Assembly (NCBI RefSeq): GCF_002161235.1
Contig: NZ_NFHE01000010.1
Span: forward strand, 24,976 to 88,975
DNA: 64,000 nucleotides
Reading direction: 5' to 3'
DNA from: Pseudoflavonifractor sp. An85
Lineage (GTDB): Bacteria; Bacillota; Clostridia; Oscillospirales; Oscillospiraceae
A program made the position numbers and the translations under genes. Position 1 is the first letter of the stretch. The number at the start of each line of letters is the position of its first letter. The notes under the pieces were generated by a model, which was not told where the DNA came from, searched no databases, and was given only the letters and a program-made list of their open reading frames with translations. This document shows positions 28,075-36,192 of this stretch, piece after piece.

Positions 28075-28818
28075 ATGAGTTTCAAGTACATGGACCGTAT
28101 TTATCAGCTTCTTCACACCGTGGAACAGGAAGAGGCCACCCACATGCATCAGGCCGTGGACCTGCTCTTTGACTGCGTCCAGCGCAAAGGTACCATTTAC
28201 ACCTTTGGCGCCAGCCATGCGGGCATCCTCAGCGAGGAGCTGTACTACCGCGCCGGCGGACTGATGCTGTTCAACCCCATCTTCGGCCGGGAGCTGATGC
28301 TGGATTCCAGCCCCATCACCCTGACCAGCCAAATGGAGCGCTGCCCCGGCTATGGCACAGCACTGGCACAAAACAAAGCGGACTTTCAGCCTGGAGATGT
28401 GCTCATCGTCCATTCCGTGTCCGGACGCAATCCCGTGGCCATTGAAATCGCCGCAGAGGCCAAAGACAAGGGCGCGGCCGTCATCGCTGTGACCAACTTG
28501 TCCTACTCCAAGTCCGTGATCTCCCGCCACCCCTCCGGCCTGCGCCTGTTTGAGTTGGCGGACATCATCCTGGACAACCACGGCGACGTGGGAGATGCCT
28601 GCGTGGAAATCAGCGGCATCCAGCAGAAGGTCTCCCCCACCTCCACGGTGGTAGGCGCCACTATGCTCAACTCCATTGTAGCCGAGTTGGCTCAAAAGTT
28701 GGTGGATTCCGGCATGAAAAAGCCCCCCATCTTTTACAGCGCCAACCTGGACGGCGGCGACGAGCTGAACCAAGCCCTGTACCAAAAGTACCGGGATTCC
28801 ATTCGCTACGCATTCTAA
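28075..28818 (+). CDS. SIS-domain sugar-phosphate-binding protein (UPF0309-like)
   Basis: This 247-aa protein has a SIS (sugar isomerase) fold: GTIYTFGASHAGILSEEL at the start, then VLIVHSVSGRNPVAIEIA, the phospho-sugar-binding Ser loop. SIS proteins bind or isomerise phosphosugars. It is the last gene of the PTS operon, so it probably acts on the imported sugar phosphate, perhaps as an isomerase or etherase. The ATG at 28075 has GGAAAGG about ten bases upstream. Confidence 0.8.
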   Translation: MSFKYMDRIYQLLHTVEQEEATHMHQAVDLLFDCVQRKGTIYTFGASHAGILSEELYYRAGGLMLFNPIFGRELMLDSSPITLTSQMERCPGYGTALAQNKADFQPGDVLIVHSVSGRNPVAIEIAAEAKDKGAAVIAVTNLSYSKSVISRHPSGLRLFELADIILDNHGDVGDACVEISGIQQKVSPTSTVVGATMLNSIVAELAQKLVDSGMKKPPIFYSANLDGGDELNQALYQKYRDSIRYAF

Positions 28819-28843
28819 TTTCTTTCCTTCCTCAATAGACAAA

Positions 28844-28892
28844 GAGCGGAGAATTGCCCATAAAGGCAATTCTCCGCTCCTTGTTTTCTTTA
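28844..28892. terminator. intrinsic terminator between the PTS operon and clpB
   Basis: A 15-bp perfect stem GAGCGGAGAATTGCC/GGCAATTCTCCGCTC is followed by CTTGTTTTCTTT on the plus strand and CTTTGTC on the minus strand. It can serve both converging genes. Confidence 0.75.
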
Positions 28893-28895
28893 TTC

Positions 28896-31490
28896 TTATG
28901 CAATCACCAGTTCATCTCCCTGGGCATCCACCACGATGGTGCTGTCCGGGGTGACCTCTCCGGCGATGATCTTGCGGCCCACCAGATTCTCCACGGTGTG
29001 CTGCAGGTAGCGGCGCAGGGGCCGAGCGCCATACATGGGATCGTAGGCAGACTCCAGCACCAGATCCTTGGCGGCATCGGTGAGTTCCACATGCAGCCGC
29101 TTGTCGGCCAGACGGCGGTTGAGGCTATCCAGCTGCAAGTCGATGATGTGGAAGATGTTGTCCTTCGTCAGGGGCTTGTAGAACACAATCTCGTCCAGAC
29201 GGTTCAAGAACTCCGGCCGGAAGGAGCGGCGCAGCAGCTCCTCCACCTGGTTTTTGGCCTCGGGACTGATCTCCCCATCCGCCTGGATGCCGTCCAGCAG
29301 GAACTGGCTGCCCAGGTTGGAGGTGAGGATGATGACGGTATTCTTAAAGTCCACGGTGCGGCCCTGGCTGTCGGTGATACGGCCGTCGTCCAGCACCTGG
29401 AGCAGCACATTGAACACGTCGGGGTGGGCCTTCTCCACCTCGTCAAACAAAATGACGGAGTAGGGGTGACGGCGCACCGCCTCGGTGAGCTGGCCGCCCT
29501 CCTCGTAGCCCACGTATCCGGGAGGGGCTCCGATGAGGCGGGAGACGGAGAACTTCTCCATGTACTCGCTCATGTCAATGCGCACCAGGTTCTTCTCGCT
29601 GTCAAAGAGGGCCTCGCTGAGGGTCTTGGCCAGCTCGGTTTTACCCACACCGGTGGGGCCCAGGAACAGGAAGGAGCCGATGGGCTTGTTGGGGTCGGCG
29701 ATACCGGCCCGGGAGCGGAGGATGGCCTCGCTGACCAGCCGCACCGCCTCGTCCTGGCCCACCACACGCTGGTGGAGAATGTCCTCCAGGTGCAGCAGCT
29801 TCTCCCGCTCGCCCTCCATGAGCTTGGCCACGGGAATGCCGGTCCAGCGCTCCACGATGCGGGCAATCTCCTCTTCGGTGACCTTATCCCGGAGCAGCTG
29901 ATTCTCCTTCTGGTTAGCAGCAATGGCCTCCTCCTCCTGGAGCTGCTTTTGCAGGCCGGGGATGGTGCCATATTGCAGCTGGGCAGCCTTCTCCAGGTCG
30001 TACTCCCGCTGGGCTTTCTCCAGCTGGGCGTTGGCCTGTTCCAGCTCCTCCCGCAGCTTCTGCACCTTGCCGATGGCATTCTTCTCGTTCTCCCACTTGG
30101 CCTTGCCGGCGTTGAACTCGTCCCGCATCTCGGCCAGTTCCTTCTGGATGTCGGCCAGACGGGCACGGGACAGCTCGTCCTCTTCCTTCTTCAAGGCGGC
30201 CTCCTCGATCTCGTGCTGGATGATCTTCCGGGAGATCACGTCCAGCTCGGTGGGCATGGAGTCCATCTCGGTGCGGATGAGGGCGCAGGCCTCGTCGATG
30301 AGGTCGATGGCCTTGTCGGGGAGGAATCGGTCTGTGATATACCGGTCGGACAGGGTGGCGGCAGCCACAATGGCGCCGTCGGTGATCTTCACGCCGTGGA
30401 ACACCTCATAGCGCTCTTTCAGGCCACGGAGGATGGCCACGGCGTCCTCCACCGTGGGCTCGTTGACCATCACAGGCTGGAACCGGCGCTCCAGGGCAGC
30501 ATCCTTCTCAATATACTGACGGTACTCGTTGAGGGTGGTGGCGCCAATGCAGTGCAGCTCGCCCCGGGCCAGCAGAGGCTTCAACAGGTTGCCCGCGTCC
30601 ATGGCGCCCTCGGTCTTGCCGGCGCCTACGATGGTGTGCAGCTCGTCGATGAACAGGATGATACGCCCCTCGGACTTCTTCACCTCGTTCAAAACAGCTT
30701 TCAGACGCTCCTCAAACTCGCCCCGATACTTGGCACCTGCAATCAAAGCGCCCATATCCAGAGCAAAAATGGTCTTGTCTTTCAGCCCCGCAGGCACATC
30801 GCCTTTCACGATCCGCTGGGCCAGACCCTCGGCAATGGCGGTTTTACCCACGCCAGGCTCGCCGATGAGCACGGGGTTGTTTTTGCTCTTGCGGGACAGG
30901 ATGCGGATGACGTTGCGGATCTCGTCGTCACGGCCAATGACGGGGTCCAGCTTGTTCTGCCGGGCCCGCTCCACCAGGTCGCTGCCGTACTTTTTCAGGG
31001 CCTCGTAAGTCTCCTCAGGGTTGTCGCTGGTGACCCGCTGGTTGCCTCGCAGGGCGGCCAGGGCCTGCATCACCTGCTCCCGCTCCACCCGGTAGGTTTT
31101 CAGCAGCTCCTTGATGGTGCTGTCCGCCTTGTCCATCAGACCCAGCAACAGGTGCTCCACTGAGACAAACTCGTCCTTCATGCTCCCGGCCACGGACACA
31201 GCCTGATTCATGGCCTGATCCACACCGGAAGAGATATACACCTGGTCGGCTCTCCGGCCCGAGCCGGACACCTTGGGCAGCTTCTCCATCTCGTGGCGGA
31301 GAGCGGCGTCAAAGGATTCGACGGTCATGCCCATGTGGGTGAGCAGCTGAGGGATGAATCCCCCCTCCTGCTCCACCAGGGCGCAGAGCAGATGCACCTG
31401 CTCGATCTGTTGGTTTCCATGTTCGGTGGCCAGGGTCTGGGCGGCCTGCACCGCCTCCAGGGACTTCTGGGTAAATTGATTCATATTCAT
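28896..31490 (-). CDS. clpB: ATP-dependent disaggregase ClpB
   Basis: This 864-aa protein unfolds aggregated proteins with DnaK. It has two ClpN repeats (about 1-150), AAA1 with Walker [10 protein letters not shown] and Walker [10 protein letters not shown], a long coiled-coil middle domain (rich in Glu/Lys/Leu, about 400-520), and AAA2 with Walker [10 protein letters not shown]. The middle coiled coil separates it from ClpC. The ATG at 31490 has AAAGGAG nine bases upstream. Stress control through HrcA is indicated by the CIRCE site. Confidence 0.96.
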   Translation of the reverse strand: MNMNQFTQKSLEAVQAAQTLATEHGNQQIEQVHLLCALVEQEGGFIPQLLTHMGMTVESFDAALRHEMEKLPKVSGSGRRADQVYISSGVDQAMNQAVSVAGSMKDEFVSVEHLLLGLMDKADSTIKELLKTYRVEREQVMQALAALRGNQRVTSDNPEETYEALKKYGSDLVERARQNKLDPVIGRDDEIRNVIRILSRKSKNNPVLIGEPGVGKTAIAEGLAQRIVKGDVPAGLKDKTIFALDMGALIAGAKYRGEFEERLKAVLNEVKKSEGRIILFIDELHTIVGAGKTEGAMDAGNLLKPLLARGELHCIGATTLNEYRQYIEKDAALERRFQPVMVNEPTVEDAVAILRGLKERYEVFHGVKITDGAIVAAATLSDRYITDRFLPDKAIDLIDEACALIRTEMDSMPTELDVISRKIIQHEIEEAALKKEEDELSRARLADIQKELAEMRDEFNAGKAKWENEKNAIGKVQKLREELEQANAQLEKAQREYDLEKAAQLQYGTIPGLQKQLQEEEAIAANQKENQLLRDKVTEEEIARIVERWTGIPVAKLMEGEREKLLHLEDILHQRVVGQDEAVRLVSEAILRSRAGIADPNKPIGSFLFLGPTGVGKTELAKTLSEALFDSEKNLVRIDMSEYMEKFSVSRLIGAPPGYVGYEEGGQLTEAVRRHPYSVILFDEVEKAHPDVFNVLLQVLDDGRITDSQGRTVDFKNTVIILTSNLGSQFLLDGIQADGEISPEAKNQVEELLRRSFRPEFLNRLDEIVFYKPLTKDNIFHIIDLQLDSLNRRLADKRLHVELTDAAKDLVLESAYDPMYGARPLRRYLQHTVENLVGRKIIAGEVTPDSTIVVDAQGDELVIA

Positions 31491-31587
31491 AAGGCTACAC
31501 TCCTTTGCATGGGGTACAAGCCCCAATCTGTCGTTTGACCTTAGTATACCTCTTTGGTAGGAAAAATCATGAACGAAGTGTAAACAA

Positions 31588-31614
31588 TTAGCACTCTCTT
31601 TGTCCGAGTGCTAA
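31588..31614. promoter_or_regulatory. CIRCE operator (HrcA binding site) of clpB
   Basis: TTAGCACTC-N9-GAGTGCTAA is a perfect match to the CIRCE consensus, about 98 bp before clpB. HrcA normally represses groESL and dnaK; here clpB is included. A TATACT near 31542-31547 on the minus strand could be the -10 box. Confidence 0.93.
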
Positions 31615-31625
31615 TTCATGTCAGA

Positions 31626-31663
31626 AAAAGGAACCCCTGCATGGAGTATGAGCCATGCAGGGG
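31626..31663 (-). terminator. intrinsic terminator of the LTA-synthase-like gene
   Basis: An 11-bp stem CCCCTGCATGG/CCATGCAGGGG with TTCCTTTTTC after it on the minus strand lies a dozen bases past the stop codon. Confidence 0.85.
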
Positions 31664-31675
31664 CTATTTCGGGTG

Positions 31676-33895
31676 TTAATCCGGCCAAACCAGGGCGTAA
31701 TAATCCCGTTCGATGACCAATTTGGCGTAGGTGTACTTGGCATTCACCAACCGGCTGACCCGGCTGACGTAGTCCTCGTCCACCGCCACCCCCTCCCGGG
31801 GGGTAAAGGTCTTGGTGGAGGCCTCATAGGTACCGGCGTCGGTGATCCAGCTGCTGCCGTAACCCTTGTTGGCAAACACCACCAGGGGAATGTTGCTGGA
31901 ATATTGACCCGGCTGGTAGTTGGTGGCGAAGATGTCCCGGCCGGAGTAGAGCCGGGAGTCGTACTCCAGCCCAAAGAGGTTGGACAGGGTGGGCACAATG
32001 TCGATGGCAGAACAGGGGGTGTCCACCACCACCGGTTCCTCCATGCACCCGCTCCACAAAATAAAAGTGTTGCGGTAGCGGGCAGTGTCCCGCTCGGAGT
32101 TGTTGGTGCCCGCCAGCTCGTTGTAATAGTCCTTGTCCCCTTCCACCAGGGCATAGGGGTAGTGGTCGGCGGAGAGGGCAATCACGGTGTCGTCGGCAAT
32201 CCCCGCCGCCGCCAGCTGCTCCACCAGATACGCCATGGCGTATTCCAGCTCCAGGTTACAGGCCAGATACGCCTGCACCTGTTCCGACGCATTGGGGTAC
32301 AGCTTTTGGATGGTCTCCTGGTTTTTCCGGGACATGGCGTTGCCCGTCCAGTCGTAGTTGCAGTGTCCGCTCACCGTCATGTAATAGGTGTGGAAGGGGG
32401 TGCCGTTTTTCACGTAGTTCTGGATGTACCCGTCCACGGTGGCCTCCATCATCTCCAAGTCGGAGCAGGGCCACAGGTTGCTTTTCAGCACCAGACCGTT
32501 GCCGAGCCCAAAGTACTCATACCCCAGGTTGGGGTGGGTCTCATCCCGGCCATAGTAGGTATAGGTGTTGTTGTGGTAGGCCAGGGTTTGATAGCCCAGC
32601 TTCTGGAACTGCCAGCCCAGGGCCACCGCCATGTCGTCGTTGACGCTGACCCGGAAGGACGGGTTGCTTCCCCCAATCCAGGTGGGAATGAGGCCGGTCA
32701 TCACTGCAAATTCACCGCCGGTGGTGGACTGGGTCCAGTCGGGCTGGTAGTAGTTTTCAAAGATGAAGCCCTGGTTGGCCAGCTTGTACAGGGTGGGGGT
32801 GAGGTTTTCGTCAATGACGTAGGGGCAGAAGGCCTCGGCGGTAATCAAAATCAGGTTCTTCCCCTGGAAATAGCCGGTGTACTCATTTTTATTTGTAGGT
32901 TTTTTGGCGGCAAAGTACTGGTGCAGGGCCTTGAGGGTCTCATCGCTCTCCCCCGCCGCCAGACCCTCGAAGTCGATGCCCAGCACGTTGTCCCCGGTGG
33001 GCACCACGGGGGCATCGGTGCCTGTGGGGTCCAAGGTGGGGGCCACGGTGGCGGTGGGCAGGGGATCGTCGGGGAGCAGCTGGTCCAAGGGCACTTCCGG
33101 AATGCCGGTGATGGCATAGCTCAGCTCCAGGCGTAGCGTGGTAACCAGGCCGAAGTGGGGCATGGAGGTATTCACCGAAAAGTCATAGGTGTAGTAGTTC
33201 TTGGCCCCGCCCACCCGGGCGGCGAACACCCCCACCAGCTGGAACACCACCATGAGCACCGCCAGCATCCCCCGCACCGAGGCGCGCTGCCCTTTCTCGT
33301 GGAAAATCACCGGGCACAGCCACACATAGACCGCCAGAGGAACCAGCGAGAGCAGGATAAAGGGAATCCGAGCCAGCACCACTTCCACCACAGTGCCGCT
33401 GAAATCTCCCACCACCTGCCCGGCCATGCCCTGCATGTAGCCCAGACCAAAGTAGATTTTAAAGAAACTCTTGCAGCAGTACTCCACGCAGGTGAATACC
33501 GTCCATCCTGCCACCAGCACGCCGCCCACAATGCGTGCGACTTTCCGGTGGGGGATCAGGTCCAGCAGCAAAAACACCGCCAGACCTGCCGCCATGGAAA
33601 ACACCACAAGGAGCAAAAGCGCCGGGGCAAAAAAGGAACACTCCCCATCAAACCCCCGGAGCAAAAGCTCGTGATAGAGCACCATGAGCGGCAAACTCAC
33701 CGCAGAGACCAGCGGCGAGCCCTTCACCCGCCGGCTCCGGTGGGCTGTGGTCATCCCCGGGTCGACCTGGGGCAGCGTGATTTTAGGCAGAGAGAGCTTA
33801 GGGCGAGGCAGGTTTTTGAGCTTTGATCCCAGCCCAGGTTTCTTGGGTGCCAGACGTTTCGGAGATGCCATCTCCCATCCCTCTCTTTCTGTCAT
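31676..33895 (-). CDS. LTA-synthase-family membrane phosphotransferase/sulfatase-like protein
   Basis: This protein of about 739 aa has a Lys/Pro-rich cytoplasmic start (SPKRLAPKKPGLG), five hydrophobic helices (about 65-245), a Thr/Pro-rich linker (TATVAPTLDPTGTDAP) and a large outside catalytic domain of the alkaline-phosphatase/sulfatase fold. The catalytic Thr is in DWTQSTTGGEFAVMTG; metal-site residues lie in LSADHYPYAL. LTA synthases move glycerol-phosphate from phosphatidylglycerol to a glycolipid or polymer. The lipid glycosyltransferase at 4142-5209 could make the anchor. The start could be 33895 (GAGGA site) or 33871 (GAGGGA site). Confidence 0.85.
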   Translation of the reverse strand: MTEREGWEMASPKRLAPKKPGLGSKLKNLPRPKLSLPKITLPQVDPGMTTAHRSRRVKGSPLVSAVSLPLMVLYHELLLRGFDGECSFFAPALLLLVVFSMAAGLAVFLLLDLIPHRKVARIVGGVLVAGWTVFTCVEYCCKSFFKIYFGLGYMQGMAGQVVGDFSGTVVEVVLARIPFILLSLVPLAVYVWLCPVIFHEKGQRASVRGMLAVLMVVFQLVGVFAARVGGAKNYYTYDFSVNTSMPHFGLVTTLRLELSYAITGIPEVPLDQLLPDDPLPTATVAPTLDPTGTDAPVVPTGDNVLGIDFEGLAAGESDETLKALHQYFAAKKPTNKNEYTGYFQGKNLILITAEAFCPYVIDENLTPTLYKLANQGFIFENYYQPDWTQSTTGGEFAVMTGLIPTWIGGSNPSFRVSVNDDMAVALGWQFQKLGYQTLAYHNNTYTYYGRDETHPNLGYEYFGLGNGLVLKSNLWPCSDLEMMEATVDGYIQNYVKNGTPFHTYYMTVSGHCNYDWTGNAMSRKNQETIQKLYPNASEQVQAYLACNLELEYAMAYLVEQLAAAGIADDTVIALSADHYPYALVEGDKDYYNELAGTNNSERDTARYRNTFILWSGCMEEPVVVDTPCSAIDIVPTLSNLFGLEYDSRLYSGRDIFATNYQPGQYSSNIPLVVFANKGYGSSWITDAGTYEASTKTFTPREGVAVDEDYVSRVSRLVNAKYTYAKLVIERDYYALVWPD

Positions 33896-34040
33896 GGTCA
33901 TATCCTCACTTTACCACTTTACACAATCTTTTGCAATCTTTGACAAAACTTTTCCATTTTTTCTGTTTCACCCCTGGAAAACATTGCATTTTTGTTCTGT
34001 CTGTGCTACCATAGCTGACGCAAAAGGACGGTGTATCAGT

Positions 34041-35153
34041 TTGAAACGAATCTTACAATGGCTTCGCGGGGAGACGGTGTTGTGTGTGGCCTGGGTGCTG
34101 GCCCTGGTCACCGCCGTGTTCATCCCCCCTGATGCCCAGTATATGAGCTATGTGGACGGACATACCTTGGGCATGCTCTTTGCCCTCATGGCGGTGATGG
34201 CAGGCTTGCAGCGGCAAGGCCTGTTCTTCCGCCTGGGTCGGGCCATGCTGGGCCGCACCCAGACCACCCGGCAGCTGGAAGGAGTGCTCATCCTCCTGCC
34301 CTTCTTTGTGAGCATGGCGGTGACCAACGACGTGGCCCTCATTACCTTTGTCCCCTTCGCCCTGGAGGTGCTCTCTCTGGCGGGACAGACCCAGCGGGTC
34401 ATCCCTGTGGTAGTGATGCAGACCATCGCCGCCAACCTGGGCAGCATGGCCACCCCCATCGGTAACCCCCAAAACCTCTACCTTTATTCCCGGTATAATA
34501 TGGGTCTGGTTGCATTTTTGGCCACAGTTCTCCCCTATGTGCTGGCCTGTCTGGTGTTGCTGGTGGTGTTTTTGATGGTGCGCCCCTCCCAGTCTCTAGA
34601 GGTGCCCTTCGTCTCCGGGGAGATCCCCCCCCTGTCCGGGGCCCGTGTGGCCGTCTACGGGGTGCTGTTTCTCCTGTGTCTAGGCGGCGTGGCCCAGGTG
34701 GTGCCCCTGTACGTGCTGTGCCCTCTGGTGCTGGTGGTGATGTTCATTTGCGACCGAGGCGTACTGCTGAAGGTGGACTATGCCCTGCTGGCCACCTTTG
34801 TGGGCTTTTTCCTCTTTGTGGGCAATTTGGGGCGTGTTCCCGCTGTCACGTCCCTGTTTCAGTCCCTCATTCAGGGCCAAGAGGTGCTGTGCGGGGTGGT
34901 GGCCAGCCAGGTGATTTCCAACGTCCCCGCCGCCCTTCTCCTCTCCGGCTTTACCGACAACGGAACCGGTCTGCTGCTGGGGGTGAATCTGGGCGGCCTG
35001 GGCACCCTCATTGCCTCCATGGCCAGCCTCATCTCCTATAAATACATCGCCCGGGCCTTCCCACAGAAGAAAGGGGCCTATCTGGCCCAGTTTACCGGCC
35101 TGAATGTGGCCTTTTTGGCCGTGCTGCTGGTACTGTGGCTGATTCTGGGCTGA
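34041..35153 (+). CDS. ion transporter of the ArsB/CitMHS/SLC13-like superfamily
   Basis: This 370-aa protein has ten to eleven hydrophobic helices. Conserved blocks are SMAVTNDVALITFVPFALE and MATPIGNPQNLYLYS, and later SQVISNVPAALLLSGFTDN. These are the paired Asn-containing re-entrant motifs of the IT superfamily (arsenite, citrate or Na+/H+ antiport members). The cargo cannot be told from sequence. The start is TTG at 34041, after AAAGGACGGTG. Its last 62 bases overlap, on the opposite strand, the end of the AraC-type gene. Confidence 0.8.
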   Translation: MKRILQWLRGETVLCVAWVLALVTAVFIPPDAQYMSYVDGHTLGMLFALMAVMAGLQRQGLFFRLGRAMLGRTQTTRQLEGVLILLPFFVSMAVTNDVALITFVPFALEVLSLAGQTQRVIPVVVMQTIAANLGSMATPIGNPQNLYLYSRYNMGLVAFLATVLPYVLACLVLLVVFLMVRPSQSLEVPFVSGEIPPLSGARVAVYGVLFLLCLGGVAQVVPLYVLCPLVLVVMFICDRGVLLKVDYALLATFVGFFLFVGNLGRVPAVTSLFQSLIQGQEVLCGVVASQVISNVPAALLLSGFTDNGTGLLLGVNLGGLGTLIASMASLISYKYIARAFPQKKGAYLAQFTGLNVAFLAVLLVLWLILG

Positions 35154-36045
35154 CGGCCCCTTCCGCCCCAAGTTTGGGGCGGTCGTACACGGTGCGAACC
35201 ATATCATAATGCGAGGACTGCCTCTTGTATTGGTCAGGGGGCAGTCCTTTTTCTGCCCGAAACACCTTGCCAAAGTAGTTGTTGTTGGCATATCCCACCC
35301 GGTGGGCGATTTCCTCCATGGTGCAGTCCTGATTGGTCAAAAGCAGGGCACAGGCCTTGGCGATGCGCACCTCCCGGATATATTTCCCCGGCGTGGTGCC
35401 AAAGGTCCGGTGGAACTCCTTGCACAGATAGTACTTGGACAGCCCCACATGCTGGGCGATCTGGTCCAAACTCAGGCTCTCCTGGGCGTAGTGCTGGTCG
35501 ATGTAGGCCCGGGCCTCGTCCACCTTGGACCGCTCCTCCTTGGCCCCAGCCAGGGCACACTCCATGAGATTCATCCAGAGCTCATAGGCCAGACGGGAGT
35601 TCTCATACTGGGTGACCATCCCCTGTTCCACCCCGTAGCGGTACAGCTGCTCCATCTGCCCAGCCAGGGGCGTATCCAGCCCCACCCACACCACCGGGCC
35701 GGTGTGGCCATACAGGCTGCGCAGCAGGGGCAGGCACTCCTTGCTGAACTCAAAATAAAAAAACTCCCAGCAGGTGGCATGCTGGGGTAAAAAATATCGG
35801 CTGTTCCCGGGGATATCCACCAAAAAGGCCTCCCCGGGGCGGACGGAATACTCCATCTCGTCCACCACCACGGCCCCCTCCCCCTCCACGCAGAACTGGA
35901 TGAGGCAGTGTTCGTCCCGCCGTTCCCGGTTGTCCCAGCAATAGCTGTGGCTGTCCACCCGTTGCAGCCCCACCCCACGCAGGGTGAGCAGAGACAGGTC
36001 TGAGGGAAAGCGGAAGCCTACGGATTTGTGCGGTAGTGGATGCAT
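35092..36045 (-). CDS. AraC-family regulator, divergent from GH36
   Basis: This protein of about 317 aa has an N-terminal cupin-like sugar-binding domain (CLIQFCVEGEGAVVVDEMEYSV) and two C-terminal HTH units (LSLDQIAQHVGLSKYYLCKEFHRTFG; TMEEIAHRVGYANNNYFGKVFR). After the HTH there is a 40-residue Pro/Ala-rich tail that overlaps the end of the transporter gene. It is divergent from the alpha-galactosidase gene, so it probably activates that gene in response to a galactoside. The ATG at 36045 lies six bases after AGGAGGGG; the ATG at 36051 touches it. Confidence 0.88.
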   Translation of the reverse strand: MHPLPHKSVGFRFPSDLSLLTLRGVGLQRVDSHSYCWDNRERRDEHCLIQFCVEGEGAVVVDEMEYSVRPGEAFLVDIPGNSRYFLPQHATCWEFFYFEFSKECLPLLRSLYGHTGPVVWVGLDTPLAGQMEQLYRYGVEQGMVTQYENSRLAYELWMNLMECALAGAKEERSKVDEARAYIDQHYAQESLSLDQIAQHVGLSKYYLCKEFHRTFGTTPGKYIREVRIAKACALLLTNQDCTMEEIAHRVGYANNNYFGKVFRAEKGLPPDQYKRQSSHYDMVRTVYDRPKLGAEGAVSPESATVPAARPKRPHSGR

Positions 36046-36111
36046 GGTCATCCCCTCCTGTGTGATGTCGTGTCTCCATTATGGCACACAGGCGGGCGTT
36101 ATGTCAATATT

Positions 36112-36138
36112 TTACCATCACAACCACGCTCTTACCAT
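36112..36138 (+). promoter_or_regulatory. direct repeats, likely AraC-type operator of GH36
   Basis: TTACCAT occurs at 36112-36118 and 36132-36138, 20 bp apart (two helical turns). A TTTACC/TATAAT promoter pair with 16 bp spacing lies just downstream. The arrangement fits an AraC-type activator bound next to the -35 box. Confidence 0.55.
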
Positions 36139-36192
36139 TTACCAAAGAAAAAATAAGAATATAATAGGATTTTAGAAGAAGGTGAACCAACT

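Noticed and set aside
26754..28091. 445-codon minus-strand Gly/His/Asp-rich ORF opposite EIIC
   Set aside because: Low-complexity antisense of a membrane-protein gene; not a real protein.
28854..31163. 769-codon plus-strand ORF opposite clpB
   Set aside because: Antisense shadow of clpB, with no start site or domain.
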